DNA from: Saprospirales bacterium
GTDB lineage: Bacteria > Bacteroidota > Bacteroidia > Chitinophagales > Saprospiraceae
Length of the DNA: 40,030 nt
Reading direction: 5' to 3'
NCBI GenBank assembly: GCA_002698985.1
Contig: PAAY01000033.1
Coordinates: forward strand, 1-40,030
Shown: positions 1-8,007 of the stretch, one piece after another
Position numbering within the stretch: position 1 is the stretch's first letter
Layout: the number at the start of each line of letters is the position of its first letter
Program-made: the position numbers and the translations under genes
Notes under the pieces: model-generated
Told to the model about the DNA's origin: nothing
Databases searched by the model: none
The model's input: the letters and a program-made list of their open reading frames with translations, nothing else

Positions 1-1028
1 CTCGCCCCATACGCAAACCACTCCAGGCCCGTCACCTGCTCTTTGTGGTTGTAGGTGTAGCGGTCCTGGTATTCGGTGGTGTTGGTCCAGTTTCCTTGCA
101 TGGGTAGGCCAAAGGGATAGTAATACATTCTTTGGATGATTTCCGGGTCTTCCCCGTTTTCCACAGCTTCGGTCTCAGAGCTGATGTGCCCGTCGCCGTT
201 GGCATCGGAGAATAGGACGGCTAAGTTACCTAAATGATCGGTAATTTGGTACTGAATGACGGCAGGTTTTGGATCCTGAGGATACTCGTCGGTGATATAC
301 TGCTTCCTGCCTTCTTCAAACTGGTAATTGTCAAGTACCCAGGTACTGGTCTCTGTATCAAACACATATTCTGCACCTGCCAGGTAGAGGCGCTGTTCGC
401 CATCAGGTCCTGTTCTTTCCACCTTGATCTTCTCGCCGGTGTAGGTGTAGTCAAACTTCATCGTTCCGTCACTCAGTGTGGCGCTAAACGGCATATTGAT
501 CACACTCCATTCAACACTGCCATTTTCGTTGGATAGCATGTTCCCGTTGTTGTCATATCCGGTTTGCATGATGTCGGGCTCGAAGCCATAGGCCTGCGTC
601 GGCCCCTGTAACAGATCATCAACACTGGTCAATCGTTTTACACCGGGGTTGGATATGTCATATTCATACAACAAATTATCTATCAGCCCATACTGCGGAT
701 CATTACTTCCTGGCGGTGTGGTCATTCCCCTTCGGGTCAAGGTGATTATGTTTCCCGCCTGGTCATAAGTATATGCAGTGCTGTATCTGTCATTTTTTCT
801 TTCCGGTTCAAAAATTGCGTTCTTCATCTCAATGATCCGGTGATTTTTATCGTAGGTGAAATCATTCCGAAACTTGCCTGTTCTGCAATCAGAGTAGTAT
901 TCGATCCGGCTTATATCAAGACCATCGTATTCTATTTTTTCAAAGAAAATATCATAGTTGTCGTCCTGGTTGGGAGGTAAGGGATAAGATGCCGCCACGC
1001 CGGAACTCCGGTTCAATTCCCCTGCTCG
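1..1028 (-). CDS. RHS/YD-repeat protein, C-terminal core part (partial)
   Basis: The minus strand is open from a stop at 1029-1031 to the left edge. The translation has YD-type repeats (AYTYDQAGNI, FTYDKNHRI, TGYDNNGNML) and then the Bacteroidota RHS-associated core (DHLGNLAVLFSDANGDGH, YYYPFGLPM, LEWFAYGAR) reaching the window edge. In this family the polymorphic tip would follow beyond the edge. RHS proteins are large surface or secreted shell proteins that usually carry a variable C-terminal toxin or adhesin. No convincing start is visible: the first in-frame ATG is at 827-825, already inside the repeats, and the frame closes just beside the 1045-1293 repeat. The gene is therefore probably 5'-truncated, or an orphan C-terminal module. 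The family call is sure; whether it is functional is doubtful. Confidence 0.8.
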
Positions 1029-1044
1029 TCACGAGCTCTGCTCG

Positions 1045-1293
1045 TTGACGCAATTACGTTGCGGCCTCCGGCCGCAGCCAGGCTGCCAAATTAACTCACC
1101 GTTTTCTAATGAAGCATACTGGCAGCATCTAACCTACCTGCACATCTCAACTTTCAGCCACCCACGACCATAGTCATCGGGTAAACCTTGCTCCCACAAA
1201 CTTCTCTAATGTTCTCTCCTCTACCCTATTCATTTCCTGCCTCAGGTTATTTTCCTTCGGAAAATTCGGCGATCGGGAGATCGCCGCTACTGC
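1045..1293. repeat. Hairpin-rich ~249-bp direct repeat, copy 1
   Basis: This copy matches 2167-2414 in the same orientation, with roughly nine in ten positions identical by eye and an offset of about 1121 bp. It holds several short perfect hairpins: CGCAA/TTGCG, GCGGCC/GGCCGC with loop TCC, GCAGCC/GGCTGC, TTTTCC/GGAAAA and CGGCGAT/ATCGCCG. It abuts the RHS relic on one side and the truncated RHS frame on the other. It looks like a REP-type or non-autonomous mobile unit; no transposase is visible. Confidence 0.75.
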
Positions 1294-1398
1294 ACACGTC
1301 TCTGAGCTGATGTGCCCGTCGCCGTTGGCCCCATTGGCATCGGAGAAGAGGACGGCTAAGGTAGATAAATGATTGGGGACTTGATGTGGGATGCTCAA
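1294..1398 (-). pseudogene. Degraded duplicate of the RHS core
   Basis: The minus-strand translation contains LAVLFSDANGANGDGHISSE. This matches the RHS core at about 175-235 (LAVLFSDANGDGHISSE) with a 3-residue insertion. The upstream residues are decayed (NHLSTLAV in place of DHLGNLAV). The similarity stops at the repeat boundary near 1294, where the frame runs on into repeat sequence. It is a fragment left by duplication or recombination of RHS tips and is unlikely to encode a functional protein. The remaining stretch to 1544 shows nothing recognisable. Confidence 0.65.
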
Positions 1399-1544
1399 TT
1401 TACCTAAGAATCTGTGGAGTTGTTGGCCTCTAAATTAGAAAACTTAAGGCTGCTTGTCTTCAGTTTGGATAGCTATTAGAGAAAGATGTGCCTTTATCAA
1501 ATCCAACGGAAACAATAGGCACAAGAATAAAAAAACAACACTAA

Positions 1545-2138
1545 TCACCTCTTAATATTCTCACATGTCTGTAATTTCACAGTAGGTAAGGAATATTTTT
1601 TTAATTCATTCAATTCTCGAACGACTTCAACTTTAAACTTCTTTTCTTCGTACTTAAGTCGACCACTATTGCAAGCCGCATCAAATTTAAGTTGATACAT
1701 GTTCATTTCTTTCCTAAATTCCATAAGCTTCTTAAACAAAACATTGTAAGAACCCATAAAATGACAATCAATATTATCAAATATATACTTCCTGAACCTT
1801 CTGGCGAAAAGTTCCGCTATCATAAAATGAATTTTCTCATGATTAAGTGCTTCATGATAATCCTTAAGATCTGGATTTATCCATGAGTTATCACAACGCA
1901 TGACAGCTAACACCTCATAGGTCACACTGTCAGTGTCGTATTGACTTAAACGGAACATGATAGATGTTGTAATAAAGGCATTTGCAATTTTGTGTGCAGA
2001 TTTCGAAGGCGGTAATTCTAATTTGAAAAAAGAAGGCTTCATTTCTATTGAATCATGAAACACTACCACATCTTGCCCTTTCAATGAGAAACACAAAAAG
2101 ACAAAACACACTAAAACTAGTATATTCCTAAAGATCAT
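1545..2138 (-). CDS. Exported DUF922-like putative Zn-dependent protease
   Basis: The protein is 197 aa from the ATG at 2138. The frame runs further upstream, but that extension is only translated repeat copy 2. The chosen start gives a clean signal peptide (MIFRNILVLVCFVFLCFSLKGQ). The key motif is NHEKIHFMIAELFARRFRK, an HExxH zinc site at H100-E101-H104 with a downstream Glu. Around it is the DUF922-like layout: SW before the motif, then a C-terminal segment resembling the YD...Q..W part of that family (YQLKFDAACNSGRLKYEEKK). DUF922 members are predicted secreted metalloproteases of unknown substrate. The gene is clearly AT-richer than its neighbours and lies between two direct repeats with RHS debris, which suggests acquisition as a cassette. 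It resembles no toxin or immunity family I know. Confidence 0.6.
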   Translation of the reverse strand: MIFRNILVLVCFVFLCFSLKGQDVVVFHDSIEMKPSFFKLELPPSKSAHKIANAFITTSIMFRLSQYDTDSVTYEVLAVMRCDNSWINPDLKDYHEALNHEKIHFMIAELFARRFRKYIFDNIDCHFMGSYNVLFKKLMEFRKEMNMYQLKFDAACNSGRLKYEEKKFKVEVVRELNELKKYSLPTVKLQTCENIKR

Positions 2139-2166
2139 ACTTTCTAGCTTTAATCTAACCTGCTCT

Positions 2167-2414
2167 TTGACACAATTACGTTGCAGCCTCCGGCCGCAGC
2201 CAGGCTGCCAAATTAACTCACTGCTTTCAAATGAAGCGTACCGGCAGCATCTGACATACCTGTACCCATCAACTTTCAGCCACCCACGACCATAGTCATC
2301 GGGTAAACCTTGTTCCCACAAACTTCTCTGATGTTCTCTCCTCTGCCCTATTCACTCCAGGCTCAGGTTATTTTCCTCCGGAAAATCCGGCGATCAGGAG
2401 ATCGCCGCTACTGC
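2167..2414. repeat. Hairpin-rich ~249-bp direct repeat, copy 2
   Basis: This is the second copy of the 1045-1293 unit. The two 3'-most hairpins keep identical stems (TTTTCC/GGAAAA, CGGCGAT/ATCGCCG), and the substitutions fall in the loops (TTC to TCC, CGGGAG to CAGGAG). It lies just upstream of the DUF922-like gene and must contain or displace that gene's promoter. Its frame fused to that gene encodes residues such as DDYGRGWLKVDGYRY, probably without function. Confidence 0.75.
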
Positions 2415-2456
2415 CCCTTACCTGCCCTACTCCCCTTCAACAAATCAACAAATCAA

Positions 2457-2487
2457 CAAAAAAAGAACCCGGGCACAAAGACCCGGG
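2457..2487 (-). terminator. Rho-independent terminator after the dcw cluster
   Basis: On the minus strand, CCCGGG, an 8-nt loop (TCTTTGTG) and CCCGGG are followed by TTCTTTTTTT. It lies about 265 nt beyond the ftsZ stop and is the likely end of the cluster transcript. Confidence 0.75.
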
Positions 2488-2750
2488 CCGAAAATGGTTT
2501 AGCAAGTTATGATGGCTAAAATTCTTCCAAACGCTGTCGCAAGCGGTTTTTTGCGAAGACAAAAAAGGGGGGTAGAGGGCGGGAGCTGAGTGAAGCCTCG
2601 ATCTCAGTCGCCGCACCCTCATATAAAAAACCTGTTGCGAGTTTGTGTACTCATTGCGAAATGCTTAGACATGATCCAGGTCATTTACAATGGAAGCGTT
2701 TTGGTATTCAGGCGGCATGCGCCGACCGAACCGCTTCGTTTTGAGTACAA
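2488..2750. other. ftsZ 3' trailer, no gene seen
   Basis: This stretch separates ftsZ from the terminator. It contains a small hairpin (TCGCAA 2537-2542 with TTGCGA 2551-2556) without a following T-run. I see no tRNA, coding sequence or other recognisable element. Confidence 0.5.
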
Positions 2751-4202
2751 TCAATCTATCTTCTTGTGCAGATGAGCGTTTTTCTCTTTGAGAACCGGGC
2801 CGTTTTCTTCATCGTTGCTGATGACCCAGTCAGAGAGATTCACTTCATCAGAGCCGGGCACATCGTCCAGGTTGATGCCTTTCCGAAGGTAGGCGGGCTC
2901 TTTTTCCAGATCGTTGATGACCTGTGGATTGCTGAGCTTGGGCTTCTTTTTGAACATGGCCAGGCGTTCTTTGCGCAGCCTTGCCCGCTCCAGACGCTCC
3001 ATGCGCTGGCGTTCCAGTTCCTCCTCCTCATCTGTCACATAGTAGCGCTCATCGGCGGGTGGAGTGCGGCGGCCCGGTTTGTCGCCCATCAGGTCGAATT
3101 CTATCATGTTGGATGCAGCGTGATCTTCTTCCTGCTCGAATTCATCCATCTGATCCACGCCGGCTGGCGTTTCGTCATCCAATGACACCCTTACAGGACG
3201 GGCATTTGACAGGCGTCCTTTTCCATGGCCGGCAGTGTTTGTTTGCTCAAATCCGGTGGCGATGACCGTCACGCTGAGCTGCTCGCCCAGTGTTTCGTCG
3301 TAGCAGTTACCCCAGATGAGGTTGGTGCCTTGTCCGGCCTCCTCCTGAACGAACTCGGTAATTTCGAAGATCTCGTCCATGGTAGCTTCCTTCGTACCGG
3401 AGGTAATGTTGATGAGTATGTGTTGTGCTCCTTTGATGTTGTTGTCTTCCAGCAATGGCGAGTTCAGCGCCTCGTCAACCGCCCTGATGGCGCGGTTGTC
3501 ACCTTCGGCGGTGGCAGTACCCATGATGGCCACGCCGCTGCCTCGCATGACGGTGTTGACATCCTCGAAGTCGACGTTTACATAACCCGGCACGGTGATG
3601 ATCTCGGCAATGCCTTTTGCCGCTGTGGTCAGGATGTTATCTGCCTGGGCAAAAGCCTGCGAGATGGTCAGGTTGCCGTGGATGGCCTTGAGCTTGTCAT
3701 TGGAAATGACGATGATGGTGTCAACGTGCTTTTTCAGTTCTGACAAACCTTCAAAGCCGTGGTTCACCCTTTTGTTGCCCTCGAAGGTGAAGGGCAGGGT
3801 TACGATGGCCACCGTCAGGATGCCCATTTCCTGGGCCGCTTTGGCAATGATGGGGGCTGCTCCGGTGCCCGTTCCACCGCCCATACCGGCCGTGATGAAG
3901 AGCATCTTGCAGTTATTGGACAAGTAGGCTTTTACCTCATCGATGCTTTCTTCGGCAGCCAGCTTGCCAATGTTTGGCTTGGAGCCGGCGCCCCGGCCAT
4001 CAGTGAGGGTTGGCCCGAGCTGGATTTTTACCGGAACGGGGCTCAGTTCCATGGCCTGCTTGTCCGTGTTGCAAATGGCAAAGTCAACGCCATGAATACC
4101 CTGTTTGAACATGTGGTTGACGGCGTTGCTGCCACCGCCACCTACTCCCAATACCTTGATGATGGGAGTTTCCTGGTTTTCGTCGATCAATTTAAAGATC
4201 AT
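2751..4202 (-). CDS. ftsZ: Cell division GTPase FtsZ
   Basis: This tubulin-like GTPase polymerises into the Z-ring at midcell and recruits the divisome. The 483 residues include the glycine-rich N-terminal loop (VLGVGGGGSNAVNHM, 17-31), the tubulin signature GGGTGTG (108-114) and the catalytic T7 loop NVDFEDV (209-215), whose acidic residues complete GTP hydrolysis at the next subunit. A long charged linker follows (about 330-440). The C-terminal tail LKEKNAHLHKKID resembles the Bacteroidota-type conserved peptide that binds FtsA. It is the last gene of the dcw cluster, 162 bp after ftsA. That gap is the largest in the 3' half of the cluster and could hold an ftsZ promoter, although I see no clear TAnnTTTG box. 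Confidence 0.97.
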   Translation of the reverse strand: MIFKLIDENQETPIIKVLGVGGGGSNAVNHMFKQGIHGVDFAICNTDKQAMELSPVPVKIQLGPTLTDGRGAGSKPNIGKLAAEESIDEVKAYLSNNCKMLFITAGMGGGTGTGAAPIIAKAAQEMGILTVAIVTLPFTFEGNKRVNHGFEGLSELKKHVDTIIVISNDKLKAIHGNLTISQAFAQADNILTTAAKGIAEIITVPGYVNVDFEDVNTVMRGSGVAIMGTATAEGDNRAIRAVDEALNSPLLEDNNIKGAQHILINITSGTKEATMDEIFEITEFVQEEAGQGTNLIWGNCYDETLGEQLSVTVIATGFEQTNTAGHGKGRLSNARPVRVSLDDETPAGVDQMDEFEQEEDHAASNMIEFDLMGDKPGRRTPPADERYYVTDEEEELERQRMERLERARLRKERLAMFKKKPKLSNPQVINDLEKEPAYLRKGINLDDVPGSDEVNLSDWVISNDEENGPVLKEKNAHLHKKID

Positions 4203-4364
4203 AACTGCTAATGTTTGTCGTCCGTTCGGTCAGTTGCTATTCTCAACTTCATCTTCTCAATGGCCGGTTGGACAGTGTTTGGATTTAGTTTCATGGTTGA
4301 CAAGCCCTTATCTCAATGGCCATCATCAGATGGTCTGCCAACCAGGGTTTTGGATTATTCTCAA

Positions 4365-5711
4365 TTAGAAATCGGCATCGATATCGGCCTGGAACCATTC
4401 CTTGGTTTTGTCGAGGATTTTGTCGAACCAGCCCGAGTTCTTGCCCTTGTTGCCGGAGTTTTCGGCTTCCAGTTCCTCCTCTTCCATCTTCTTGATGGGA
4501 TCGGCAGCCGGCTGTTTGGCCCTTTCGGCGGCCATTTCCTTTTCGTCGGAAATGCCCTTCAGCAAAAGGCCGATTGCCGTGGAGAATACCGGACTGTTGA
4601 TCTGCTCGCCATAGCCGTGTGCCAGGTGCTCAACGGGTACTCCAATCCGTGTATCCAGCCCGGTGTGCAGTGCGGTCAGTTTGTCGAAATTGCGCAGCAA
4701 GGCACCGCCGCCGGTCATCACGATACCGGCAATGAGCTTGTTGTCGAAACCGCTGCGGTGGATTTCCCAGTTCACGTAGTCCAGGATCTCCTCGGCCCGG
4801 GCCTGGATGATGTTCGCCAGGTTCTTTTCGGAGATTTCTTTGGGCTCACGGCCCTTCAGTCCTGGAATGGTGATGATGCGGTTGTCATAAACCTCGGAGG
4901 CCAGGGCAGAGCCAAAGCGCACCTTGAGCTTTTCGGCCTGTGCCTGCATCACGTTGCAGCCCTCCCGGATGTCTTTGGTGATCACATTGCCACCGAAGGG
5001 AATGACGGCCGTGTGCCGGATGATGCCATCCTTGAACACGGTGATATCAGTGGTTCCGCCACCCATGTCAACCAATGCCACTCCGGCTTCTTTCTCCTCC
5101 TGGCTGAGCACGGCGGTGGCGCTGGCGATGGGCTCCAGGGTGAGGTTGGCCACTTTCAGACCGGCGCGCTCCACACATTTGATGATGTTCTGTGTGGCAG
5201 TGATCTGCCCGGTGATGATGTGGAAGTTGGCCTCCAGGCGCACGCCTGACATGCCGATGGGATCGGTAATGCCCTGCTCATCGTCCACGGTGTACTCCTG
5301 CGGGATGACATGAATGATCTTTTCGCCTGCCGGCAATACCAGCCGGTGCATGTCATTGATGAGTTGGTTGATGTCTTCTTTCGAAATTTCGGTGTGGATG
5401 TTCTGGCGGGTCAGCATGCCACGGTGTTGCAGACTTTTGATGTGCTGACCGGCAATGCCAACGTGCACCACGTCGAACTTGCGTCCGGCACCGCGCTCGG
5501 CGTGTGCAACGGCTTCCTTAATGGCTTTGACCGTTTTTTCGATGTTGGATACAACGCCCCGCATCACCCCTTCGCTTTCGACTTTGCCGAAGCCGCAAAT
5601 CTCCAGCCGTCCGTGCTTGTTGAGGTTGCCGGCCAGGGCGCAGACCTTGGTCGTACCGATGTCGAGCGCTACGATGAGCTCATTGGGCTTTGTGTTGTTC
5701 ATGTTTTGCAT
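4365..5711 (-). CDS. ftsA: Cell division protein FtsA
   Basis: FtsA is an actin-like ATPase that tethers FtsZ to the inner membrane and signals to the FtsQ/W/I complex. The protein has 448 residues. It shows the phosphate-1 motif near the start (VALDIGTTKVCALAG), the SHS2 (1C) region in the first 200 residues, and the phosphate-2 motif VDMGGGTTDITVF. The C-terminus has an amphipathic membrane-targeting helix (WFDKILDKTKEWFQ) followed by an acidic end. A start at the fourth codon (MNNTKPNEL) is equally possible. It lies 59 bp downstream of ftsQ and 162 bp upstream of ftsZ, the normal ftsQ-ftsA-ftsZ order. Confidence 0.96.
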   Translation of the reverse strand: MQNMNNTKPNELIVALDIGTTKVCALAGNLNKHGRLEICGFGKVESEGVMRGVVSNIEKTVKAIKEAVAHAERGAGRKFDVVHVGIAGQHIKSLQHRGMLTRQNIHTEISKEDINQLINDMHRLVLPAGEKIIHVIPQEYTVDDEQGITDPIGMSGVRLEANFHIITGQITATQNIIKCVERAGLKVANLTLEPIASATAVLSQEEKEAGVALVDMGGGTTDITVFKDGIIRHTAVIPFGGNVITKDIREGCNVMQAQAEKLKVRFGSALASEVYDNRIITIPGLKGREPKEISEKNLANIIQARAEEILDYVNWEIHRSGFDNKLIAGIVMTGGGALLRNFDKLTALHTGLDTRIGVPVEHLAHGYGEQINSPVFSTAIGLLLKGISDEKEMAAERAKQPAADPIKKMEEEELEAENSGNKGKNSGWFDKILDKTKEWFQADIDADF

Positions 5712-5770
5712 AACGAGAATTTTTGATGATAGCCTTTTTTCAAGTTGTTTTCACGCAGGCTGTCTGCAAC

Positions 5771-6553
5771 TCAGTTTCTTTCACACACCACCTGCCCTTT
5801 GAAGCGCAGATCGATGGTGCTGTATTTTTGCCAGCCCTCGTGGCTGAGGGCTTCCTGGTAGAAAATCCGCAGCCGCCGGAGTTTTTGCTCCAGGTTGTCC
5901 ACGCCTCCCAGTATCACGAGCTGGTCGCCAACTTTGGGAACCAACACGAATTCATTTCTTCGATTCACATACACCTGCTCGAACATGGCTGACCAAAGCG
6001 GGTCGGCCAGAATGGTTTGGGTCAGTTCGAACAGGTCTTTCAGCAAGTGTTTTTTGCGAAGCTGAAAGTCTGAAGTGAAGTGCGGGATATTTCCGGTGGC
6101 CACCAGCGTTCTGGCGGTGAAGTGCTTAGAGAGCGGCACCCTGCTGCCCGTCTCGTCCAGGTAGTACTGAACGCCCTCGCTGTCAATGACCCGCAACACG
6201 GGCTGCCGTTGGGTGATAATCACCTTTACCTTGCTGTTGGCGGTGATGGCCACTTCGGCATTTTTCACAAATGCATCTTCTTCCAAAAACCGCTCGATGC
6301 GGTCGGGGTCGATATTGCCGGCAGGCAGACCGTCCAGCGACTCTCCCCAGCTCTTGTTGATGATGGAGACCACATCGGTGCTGTCGATCAGAAACACATT
6401 GCCTTCCAGCGGATTCACCACCACCTCCGTGGCCAGCACGGGCATGGCCAGCTTGCGGTTGATGGCTGCCGTGATGAGCAGCATCAACAGGCCTGCACCC
6501 GTGATCAAACCCACGCGCTTCAGCACTTTTATGGTATCGTCGTTAAACATCAT
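5771..6553 (-). CDS. ftsQ: Cell division protein FtsQ
   Basis: The protein has 260 residues, a short cytoplasmic N-terminus and one transmembrane helix (about 13-32, VGLITGAGLLMLLITAAI). A periplasmic POTRA-like segment follows (NPLEGNVFLIDSTDVVSII to VIITQRQPVLRVID), then the FtsQ beta domain. FtsQ bridges early and late divisome proteins with FtsL/FtsB-type partners. Its ATG overlaps the murC stop by 4 bp, which implies translational coupling, and ftsA follows after 59 bp. Family sequence conservation is low, so the call rests on topology, size, the QRxPVLRV motif and gene order. Confidence 0.9.
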   Translation of the reverse strand: MMFNDDTIKVLKRVGLITGAGLLMLLITAAINRKLAMPVLATEVVVNPLEGNVFLIDSTDVVSIINKSWGESLDGLPAGNIDPDRIERFLEEDAFVKNAEVAITANSKVKVIITQRQPVLRVIDSEGVQYYLDETGSRVPLSKHFTARTLVATGNIPHFTSDFQLRKKHLLKDLFELTQTILADPLWSAMFEQVYVNRRNEFVLVPKVGDQLVILGGVDNLEQKLRRLRIFYQEALSHEGWQKYSTIDLRFKGQVVCERN

Positions 6554-8007
6554 TTGCTTCTTTTCGCTCCGGCGGATTCCTTCCGCTGTTTCAGTAGTTC
6601 TTTTATCGGTTCCACAAGGGTGTCGATATCTCCGGCTCCGAGGGTCAGCAGCACATCCACCTCCCTTTTTGCCAGTTCGCCGAGTGCCTCTTCCTTTCTG
6701 ATCAGCACCTTGTTGGGGTTTTGCATCCGGTCAAAAATGATGGCGGAGCTGACCCCTGCTATCGGTTTTTCCCTGGCCGGATAGATGTCCAGCAGGATCA
6801 CCTCATCCAGTTGGTCCAGTGCTTCGGCAAAGCCATCGGCAAAATCCCTGGTCCGGGAGTACAGGTGCGGCTGAAAAATTCCGGTCACCTTTCTTCCGGG
6901 CAGCAGTTCCTTCGCTGCTCCAATAGCTGAGCGCAACTCGGTGGGATGGTGTGCATAGTCGTCGAAATAGACACAATGCTCATCCCTGTAAATCATTTCA
7001 AAGCGGCGTTTGATTCCTTTGAATGTCACCAGTCCTTTGCGCAGCGCTTCTTCGCCAATTCCGAGTTGGCAAGCCACTGCCAGGGCTGCTGCCGCATTTT
7101 CGACGTTGTGCCTGCCGGGCATCGGCAGGGCCATGTTTTCCCATAGTGTTTCATCGCAGCTCCGGCTCCTTTTTGCGCTCCGGCCGCTGGCCGGAGTTGC
7201 CTCCCCAGACACAAAAGAAGCCGGAGCTGCGAAGTCGAAAACAAAATGGCCGTCGTTCACCCTCACATTCCGGGCGGAGAAGTCGCCCTTTTCCAGTCCG
7301 AATGTTTGGCACTGTATGCTTTCGAAGTGGCCGGTCAGTTCAGCTTTCATCAGGATTTTGCCCCCCGGTTTCACTTTTCCGAGGAAGGCAGCGAATCCAG
7401 ATTTCATCACCTGCTCAGGGTCCCCGTAGATGTCGAGGTGGTCGGGGTCGGCGCTGAGCAGGATGGCGATGTCGGGGCTGAGATGCAGGAAGCTGCGATC
7501 GTATTCGTCCGCTTCCACCACCACCCAGTCGCTGTTGCCGGCAACGTAGTTCGAACCAAAGTTTTCACAAATCCCTCCGAGGAAAGCCATGCAGCTGATG
7601 CCACCACTGTGCAGCAGGTGTGCGACCATTGACGATGTGGTGGTTTTTCCATGCGTGCCGGCCACGGCGATGGTGCGGTGGTTCCTGCTGATGAGTCCGA
7701 GCACTTCGGCCCTTTTCATCATGGGGGTTCCGGCCTTTTTGAAAAACTGCCACTCAGCGTGCTCAACAGGCACGGCCGGTGTCCATACCACCAGGTCGAT
7801 GCCCGGCGGAATGAGTTCCGTGTTTTCCTCGTAGTGGATTTTCATCCCTTCAGCGACCAACTTTTTGGTCAGGGTTGTTTCTGTGCGGTCGTAACCGTAT
7901 ATCTCGCATCCTCTGTCGTTGAAATAGCGGGCGATGGCGCTCATGCCGATGCCGCCAATTCCGAGGAAGTAGAGTTTTTTCAAAGAATCGAGCTGCATAG
8001 TTTTCAA
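6550..8007 (-). CDS. murC: UDP-N-acetylmuramate--L-alanine ligase MurC
   Basis: MurC is a cytoplasmic ATP-dependent ligase that adds L-Ala to UDP-MurNAc, the first residue of the stem peptide. The 485 residues show the N-terminal Rossmann motif GIGGIGMS (16-23), the ATP P-loop GTHGKTTT (117-124), LPMPGRHNVENA in the central domain, and DDYAHHPTE at the C-terminal domain boundary. The protein is about 25 residues longer than expected because residues 260-284 (AAPASFVSGEATPASGRSAK then RSRSC) are encoded by a palindromic insertion at 7156-7230. Without it, HFVFDF would join DETLWENMALPMPG directly, as in ordinary MurC. Its start overlaps the murG stop by 4 bp and its stop overlaps the ftsQ start by 4 bp. 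An ATG at codon 4 is an alternative start. Confidence 0.97.
   Translation of the reverse strand: MKTMQLDSLKKLYFLGIGGIGMSAIARYFNDRGCEIYGYDRTETTLTKKLVAEGMKIHYEENTELIPPGIDLVVWTPAVPVEHAEWQFFKKAGTPMMKRAEVLGLISRNHRTIAVAGTHGKTTTSSMVAHLLHSGGISCMAFLGGICENFGSNYVAGNSDWVVVEADEYDRSFLHLSPDIAILLSADPDHLDIYGDPEQVMKSGFAAFLGKVKPGGKILMKAELTGHFESIQCQTFGLEKGDFSARNVRVNDGHFVFDFAAPASFVSGEATPASGRSAKRSRSCDETLWENMALPMPGRHNVENAAAALAVACQLGIGEEALRKGLVTFKGIKRRFEMIYRDEHCVYFDDYAHHPTELRSAIGAAKELLPGRKVTGIFQPHLYSRTRDFADGFAEALDQLDEVILLDIYPAREKPIAGVSSAIIFDRMQNPNKVLIRKEEALGELAKREVDVLLTLGAGDIDTLVEPIKELLKQRKESAGAKRSK
7156..7230. repeat. 75-bp palindromic element inserted in frame in murC
   Basis: Perfect 13-bp terminal inverted repeats (7155-7167, CGCAGCTCCGGCT; 7219-7231) enclose an internal perfect hairpin, CTCCGGCC (7178-7185), loop GCT, GGCCGGAG (7189-7196). 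The element is 75 bp long, begins on a codon boundary and adds exactly 25 codons (residues 260-284) with no stop. No clear target duplication is visible. The layout resembles the in-frame palindromic elements known from Rickettsia genes (RPEs); relationship to them is not implied. Confidence 0.75.

Noticed and set aside
2139-2321. 61-residue N-terminal extension of the DUF922-like protein
   Set aside because: It is translated repeat sequence and would bury the signal peptide.
4215-5249. 344-codon plus-strand open frame over ftsA
   Set aside because: Antisense shadow; ftsA on the other strand is certain.
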